DNA of 64,000 nt. Source: Chloroflexota bacterium (GTDB lineage Bacteria > Chloroflexota > Anaerolineae > Anaerolineales > Villigracilaceae). The notes under the pieces are model-generated. The model saw only the letters and a program-made list of their open reading frames with translations. It made no database searches and was not told the DNA's origin. The position numbers and the translations under genes are program-made. Below are positions 61,450 to 64,000 of this stretch, piece after piece (positions within the stretch are counted from its first letter, which is position 1; every line of letters starts with the position of its first letter). Location: contig JACRLC010000076.1 in the NCBI GenBank assembly GCA_016235425.1, positions 26,905 through 90,904 on the forward strand, given 5' to 3'.

Positions 61450-61512
61450 TTATACAGCCATTTTGCTGTATAAAACACCTTTTTGGGGGTTTATACAGCA
61501 TGCTGTATAAAC
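61450..61512. promoter_or_regulatory. Two tandem TATACAGC palindromes (operator-like)
   Basis: First palindrome: TTATACAGC (61450-61458) and GCTGTATAA (61465-61473) with a 6-base gap. Second: a perfect, gap-free palindrome at 61489-61512, half-sites GTTTATACAGCA and TGCTGTATAAAC. Together four half-sites alternate in orientation, and the inner two can also pair over ACACC...GGGGT. Such clustered dyads usually bind a dimeric regulator or a recombinase; nothing here says which. They lie 5 bp before the cassette boundary GTTGGGT. Confidence 0.65.
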
Positions 61513-61516
61513 CATA

Positions 61517-61523
61517 GTTGGGT
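61517..61523 (+). other. Candidate 5' boundary of an integron-like cassette (GTTGGGT)
   Basis: GTTGGGT fits the integron core-site consensus GTTRRRY and is exactly complementary to ACCCAAC at 63276-63282, the first core of the attC-like element after the gene. In a cassette these two boxes come together when it circularises, so they are expected to match. No full attC or attI is evident before it. Confidence 0.5.
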
Positions 61524-61587
61524 TGCTAACAACGTGAAATTCAAAAGAAGAAATTGTCTCGCTAAGGCTGTGTGCAAGCAATTGACG

Positions 61588-61593
61588 TATAAT
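61588..61593 (+). promoter_or_regulatory. -10 box for the TIR gene inside the cassette
   Basis: A perfect TATAAT 30 bp before the ATG at 61623, preceded directly by TTGACG but without a -35 at the normal 17-bp spacing. The ribosome site AGGGG lies before the start, so unlike pgl this gene has a leader. Confidence 0.45.
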
Positions 61594-61622
61594 TTCTAAA
61601 AATCTCCCTGAGGGGAAACATT

Positions 61623-63215
61623 ATGCCTGAACCCAAACACCTACTCAAAGTTTTTCTCTGCCACGCATCACAGGACAAGCCTAGTGTGCGGGAACTTGCC
61701 CAACGCCTTTTTGCTGAAGGTTGGATTGACCCTTGGCTTGATGAGAAGAAACTATTACCTGGGCAAGATTGGCGATTAAAAATTGAAGAAGCCGTTGAAA
61801 CCTCTGACATAGTGATTATTTGTCTTTCAAGTAATTCTGTCAGCAAGGAAGGGTTTATTCAGAAAGAGTTAAGATATGCCAGAGAAATTGCGCTTGAAAA
61901 ACTTGAAGAATCTATTTTCCTAATACCTTTACGAATTGATGAGTGCGCTGTTCCAAGGGGTTTACGTTTTTATCAATGGGCAGATTATTTTGGGGAAAAG
62001 AAAGATGAAACATACAATGCTTTACTTGAATCTTTGAGATTGCGCTATGAGCAGAAATTAAAGATTGAGAAGGAAGAACATGCTCGCAAGGAAAAAGAGA
62101 GACTGGAGCGTGAAGCCGCTGAAAAAGTAGCGTGGGAGAAAGCAGAGCGCGAAGCAGCCGAAAGAATCGCAAAGGAAAAAGCGGAAAGGGAAGCCGCTAC
62201 AAAAGCGGCGCGGGAGAAAGCGGAACTTGAAGCCGCTGAAAAAGCAGCACGAGAAAAAACAAAACATGAATTTGCTGAGAAATCCCAACGTGAAAAAGCA
62301 GCACATCGAGCCGCTCGGAAGGCAGAACTAGAAAAGTCTATCTCTAAATCTTTCGCCACGTTTAAGTCAATTCTTATAAGGGGTATTCCATTTTTTAGAA
62401 TTGCAGGAGTCATAGGAATTATTATCATTTTCTTTTGGGGTGGCTCATTGGTAATGCCTCAAGTTCTTTCGCTTATACCAACCGCAAGCCCAAGCGCCAC
62501 GATTACGCCTACAATTACTCCTGTCCCACCCACGAAAACGCTTGTCCCAACTCCTACGAAAACAAAAGTGCCCACTGCAACGCCTCGACCCTCAACATTC
62601 TCTATTTACGATGATTTTTCATCTGGGTCTTCTAGTAAAAAATTTAATACGGCACTTTGGGCAAATCCAAGCAATCAAGCAGCCATAAGTTGGCAAAATG
62701 GATATTTAATTTTTTCGGGAAACAACTGTGATTGTGTTCTTCCATCGAATTCGCCCACGCAATGGCGAATAGGTCAGATAGGAAAACTGCAAGCGGATTT
62801 AAGGCTTGATAAAGTTTCTGGTGGATATGGGTTTACAAAAATCCAAATTCTTACTACTTTGTCCGATGGCAAAGGAACTTGGTGGGTACAATGTAGAGCA
62901 GGTTCATTTGATGGCAAAACAGCGCAATTTATTTGCGATTCATACAGATATGATGGTAAGACCTTTATTACCAGTTATCAAACTGTGTCTCAGTCTATTG
63001 AATTCGATAAGTTTTACACAGTCGCCATTGAATTGGCGTCAGACGCCAGCATTATTAAATACTATTTTGGTGATAAGGAAATTGGGTCTTATAAACCACA
63101 AGAAAAAAATCTGTTGAGCAATGCAACATTCACTTGGCAAATTGGTTTGTACGCTGGCGACGGTGCTAGTGCTACTGGAGCAATAGATAATGTAATGATA
63201 GGTACTCTAAAGTAA
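61623..63215 (+). CDS. Transmembrane TIR-domain protein with exported lectin-like domain
   Basis: A 530-residue membrane protein. Residues 8-140 form a TIR domain: KVFLCHASQDKPSVRELAQRL, WLDEKKLLPGQDW, and SSNSVSKEGFIQKEL, where Glu 82 is in the place of the catalytic Glu of TIR NADases. Residues ~140-240 are a charged Ala/Glu/Lys helix with six 13-residue repeats (162-239). A membrane span lies at about 257-279. A Thr/Pro linker (287-323) follows, then a ~200-residue exported domain (FSIYDDFSSGSSSKKFNTALW ... AIDNVMIGTLK), a jelly-roll lectin/laminin-G-like fold. The topology is TIR inside, sensor outside. It likely consumes NAD+ or makes a cyclic signal when the outer domain is engaged, inferred from TIR biology. 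The gene is AT-rich compared with the chromosome and lies in an integron-like cassette. Confidence 0.88.
   Translation: MPEPKHLLKVFLCHASQDKPSVRELAQRLFAEGWIDPWLDEKKLLPGQDWRLKIEEAVETSDIVIICLSSNSVSKEGFIQKELRYAREIALEKLEESIFLIPLRIDECAVPRGLRFYQWADYFGEKKDETYNALLESLRLRYEQKLKIEKEEHARKEKERLEREAAEKVAWEKAEREAAERIAKEKAEREAATKAAREKAELEAAEKAAREKTKHEFAEKSQREKAAHRAARKAELEKSISKSFATFKSILIRGIPFFRIAGVIGIIIIFFWGGSLVMPQVLSLIPTASPSATITPTITPVPPTKTLVPTPTKTKVPTATPRPSTFSIYDDFSSGSSSKKFNTALWANPSNQAAISWQNGYLIFSGNNCDCVLPSNSPTQWRIGQIGKLQADLRLDKVSGGYGFTKIQILTTLSDGKGTWWVQCRAGSFDGKTAQFICDSYRYDGKTFITSYQTVSQSIEFDKFYTVAIELASDASIIKYYFGDKEIGSYKPQEKNLLSNATFTWQIGLYAGDGASATGAIDNVMIGTLK
62106..62339 (+). repeat. Six 39-bp coding repeats in the TIR protein helix
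   Basis: Six consecutive 39-nt units encode EREAAEKVAWEKA-type 13-mers (EREAAEKVAWEKA, EREAAERIAKEKA, EREAATKAAREKA, ELEAAEKAAREKT, KHEFAEKSQREKA, AHRAARKAELEKS). Protein identity exceeds DNA identity, so the array is old and selected. A 13-residue period is unlike the 7- or 11-residue periods of coiled coils. Confidence 0.8.
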
Positions 63216-63275
63216 AACTCTCCGTAAAAAAAGGCTAAGTTGTTAATTATGATGGCAATTCTTCCAAGACCGCAA

Positions 63276-63403
63276 CCCAACAAAGCGTGCACTGGACGCT
63301 GGGGTACGGTGCGGCTTTTCAAGCATTTTTCTGGCTTCGAGTTTTCTCTGCTCCCAAACAGAATCCACGCCCGCCCACACGCAGGTAACGCAAACCGTTA
63401 GCC
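63276..63403 (+). other. attC-like recombination element (integron cassette site)
   Basis: 128 bp long. It starts ACCCAAC (63276-63282, fits RYYYAAC) followed by AAAGCGTGCACTGG, and ends ACGCAGGTAACGCAAACC then GTTAGCC (63397-63403, GTT with an imperfect RRRY). GCGT (63286-63289) can pair with ACGC (63388-63391), and CTGG/CAGG-type pairs continue the stem imperfectly, as in attC sites with L boxes. The length matches long chromosomal attC sites. A structure-based search would be decisive. Confidence 0.55.
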
Positions 63404-63455
63404 ACCTCTTCGAGAATTATGTAGGTCTTCAAAATAATTTTGTCTGCGAGCAAAG

Positions 63456-64000
63456 ATGATTGATTTCAAAACCTATGCAAAGAGTTTTTTCTCTGATGTC
63501 GCCAAAGGAACAGTTGAAATCTACAATGAATTTAGCCTTCAGCATGAATTTGGGCTTTATTTGCGGACAACGTGTGGCACGGCTTTCAAAACTCAATTTG
63601 AACGCCCTGTTTCTTTCTTTGGCTTGCATCGAAGTAATTTTGTAAAAAAAGAAATTGACATTTCAGTTTTTGCTCCAGACCAGATAGAAAAATATGCAAT
63701 CGAATTGAAGTATCCGCGCAATGGTCAACACCCAGAGCAAATGTTCAAGGCTTGTCAAGATATTTGTTTTCTTGAACAACTTCGTCAAAGCGGTTTTGTA
63801 AAATGTTGTTTTATAATCGTGGCAGATGACCATTTGTTTTATTCGCATGGTGACCAAACGGGAATATACAAATTTTTCCGAGCGGGTGTTCCGATACACG
63901 GCAATATTCAGAAACCTACTGGGGCAAAAGATGACGCAGTAGAAATTATCGGCAATTATTCTGTTGTTTGGAATGATGTTGATAAAAACCGAAAATATGC
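63456..64000 (+). CDS. Partial PD-(D/E)XK nuclease-like protein (next cassette)
   Basis: A reading frame starting MIDFKTYAKSFFSDVAKG and still open after 181 residues at the window edge. KKEIDISVFAP (Asp 68) and YAIELKYPRNGQ (Glu 83, Lys 85) give the D...ExK pattern of the PD-(D/E)XK nuclease core, with a following helix EQMFKACQDICFLEQL. An N-terminal acidic helix (EIYNEFSLQHEF) fits too. It begins 53 bp after the attC-like element, with only weak ribosome-site sequence. AT-rich like the TIR gene. It may be a restriction-like or other nuclease; the call is by fold pattern. Confidence 0.6.
   Translation, partial: MIDFKTYAKSFFSDVAKGTVEIYNEFSLQHEFGLYLRTTCGTAFKTQFERPVSFFGLHRSNFVKKEIDISVFAPDQIEKYAIELKYPRNGQHPEQMFKACQDICFLEQLRQSGFVKCCFIIVADDHLFYSHGDQTGIYKFFRAGVPIHGNIQKPTGAKDDAVEIIGNYSVVWNDVDKNRKY

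Noticed and set aside
61300..61516. A complete attC or attI site before the TIR cassette
   Set aside because: Only the GTTGGGT box is present. No RYYYAAC partner or stem is seen to its left, and no integrase gene lies between it and rpsP.
62106..62339. CRISPR-like repeat array
   Set aside because: The 39-bp units are contiguous and without spacers, and encode a regular protein repeat in frame with the TIR gene.

Overview
The window reads as chromosomal DNA of a Chloroflexota bacterium, most likely class Anaerolineae. This is inferred from style, not from a marker gene. The signs are moderate GC, many secreted proteins with Thr/Pro linkers (TPTPT type), a topoisomerase I with an extra N-terminal zinc ribbon, the order rpsP-khpA-rimM-dprA, and several genes whose -10 box lies 6-7 nt before the start codon, as expected for leaderless mRNA. 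No rRNA, phage, insertion sequence or CRISPR array is visible. One tRNA gene (Leu, UAA) is present.

Layout. 1-5621: surface polysaccharide genes (a GT2 synthase, an O-antigen ligase/polymerase-like membrane protein, two GT4 transferases) after a truncated first gene. 5694-9428: a secreted SGNH-like protein, a lone hypE and an AlkZ-like winged-helix protein. 9479-12810: the oxidative pentose phosphate set pgl-gnd-zwf, followed by a small unknown protein, a short AraC-type regulator and a VOC protein. 14471-22829: an efflux/lipoprotein-transport-like cassette with one lipoprotein adaptor and two ATPase-permease pairs. Both ATPases carry a C-terminal cyclic-nucleotide-binding-like domain. 22883-27535: a transglutaminase-like protein, an SH3-type lipoprotein and a MacAB-like operon. 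27767-35185: a GltD-like oxidoreductase, then a tight envelope/maintenance run (zinc metalloprotease-like, thioredoxin-fold/cyclophilin lipoprotein, PrsW-like protease, TrmI, zinc-ribbon protein, Nudix). 35352-39662: bL25, a beta-solenoid membrane protein, two related exported proteins with a carbohydrate-binding-like domain, and a beta-propeller protein. 40484-44293: a very large alpha/beta-hydrolase plus CHAT-protease fusion with its own promoter and terminator. 44556-53427: PBP1C, a Mut7-C RNase-like protein, membrane proteins, tRNA-Leu, dgt, greA and a conserved membrane protein. 53684-61200: a methyltransferase, topA, manC, dprA, rimM, khpA and rpsP.

61450-64000 is the most unusual part. 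An AT-rich gene encodes an N-terminal TIR domain, a helix of six 13-residue repeats, one membrane span and an exported lectin-like domain. It lies between GTTGGGT (61517-61523) and a 128-bp attC-like element (63276-63403) whose first core box, ACCCAAC, is exactly complementary to the 5' boundary, as expected for an integron gene cassette. The next cassette begins a PD-(D/E)XK-like protein that runs off the window. No integrase gene is present in the window. Two tandem TATACAGC palindromes sit just upstream of the cassette. This TIR cassette and the hydrolase-CHAT protein are the best candidates for undescribed defence or signalling systems.

Intergenic DNA is rich in short interspersed palindromes of several families: a GACT-NN-AGTC core family, GTCATTGCGAGG...CCTCGNARTGAC elements, CGTCCCGAAGG hairpins and CTTCGACAAGC words.
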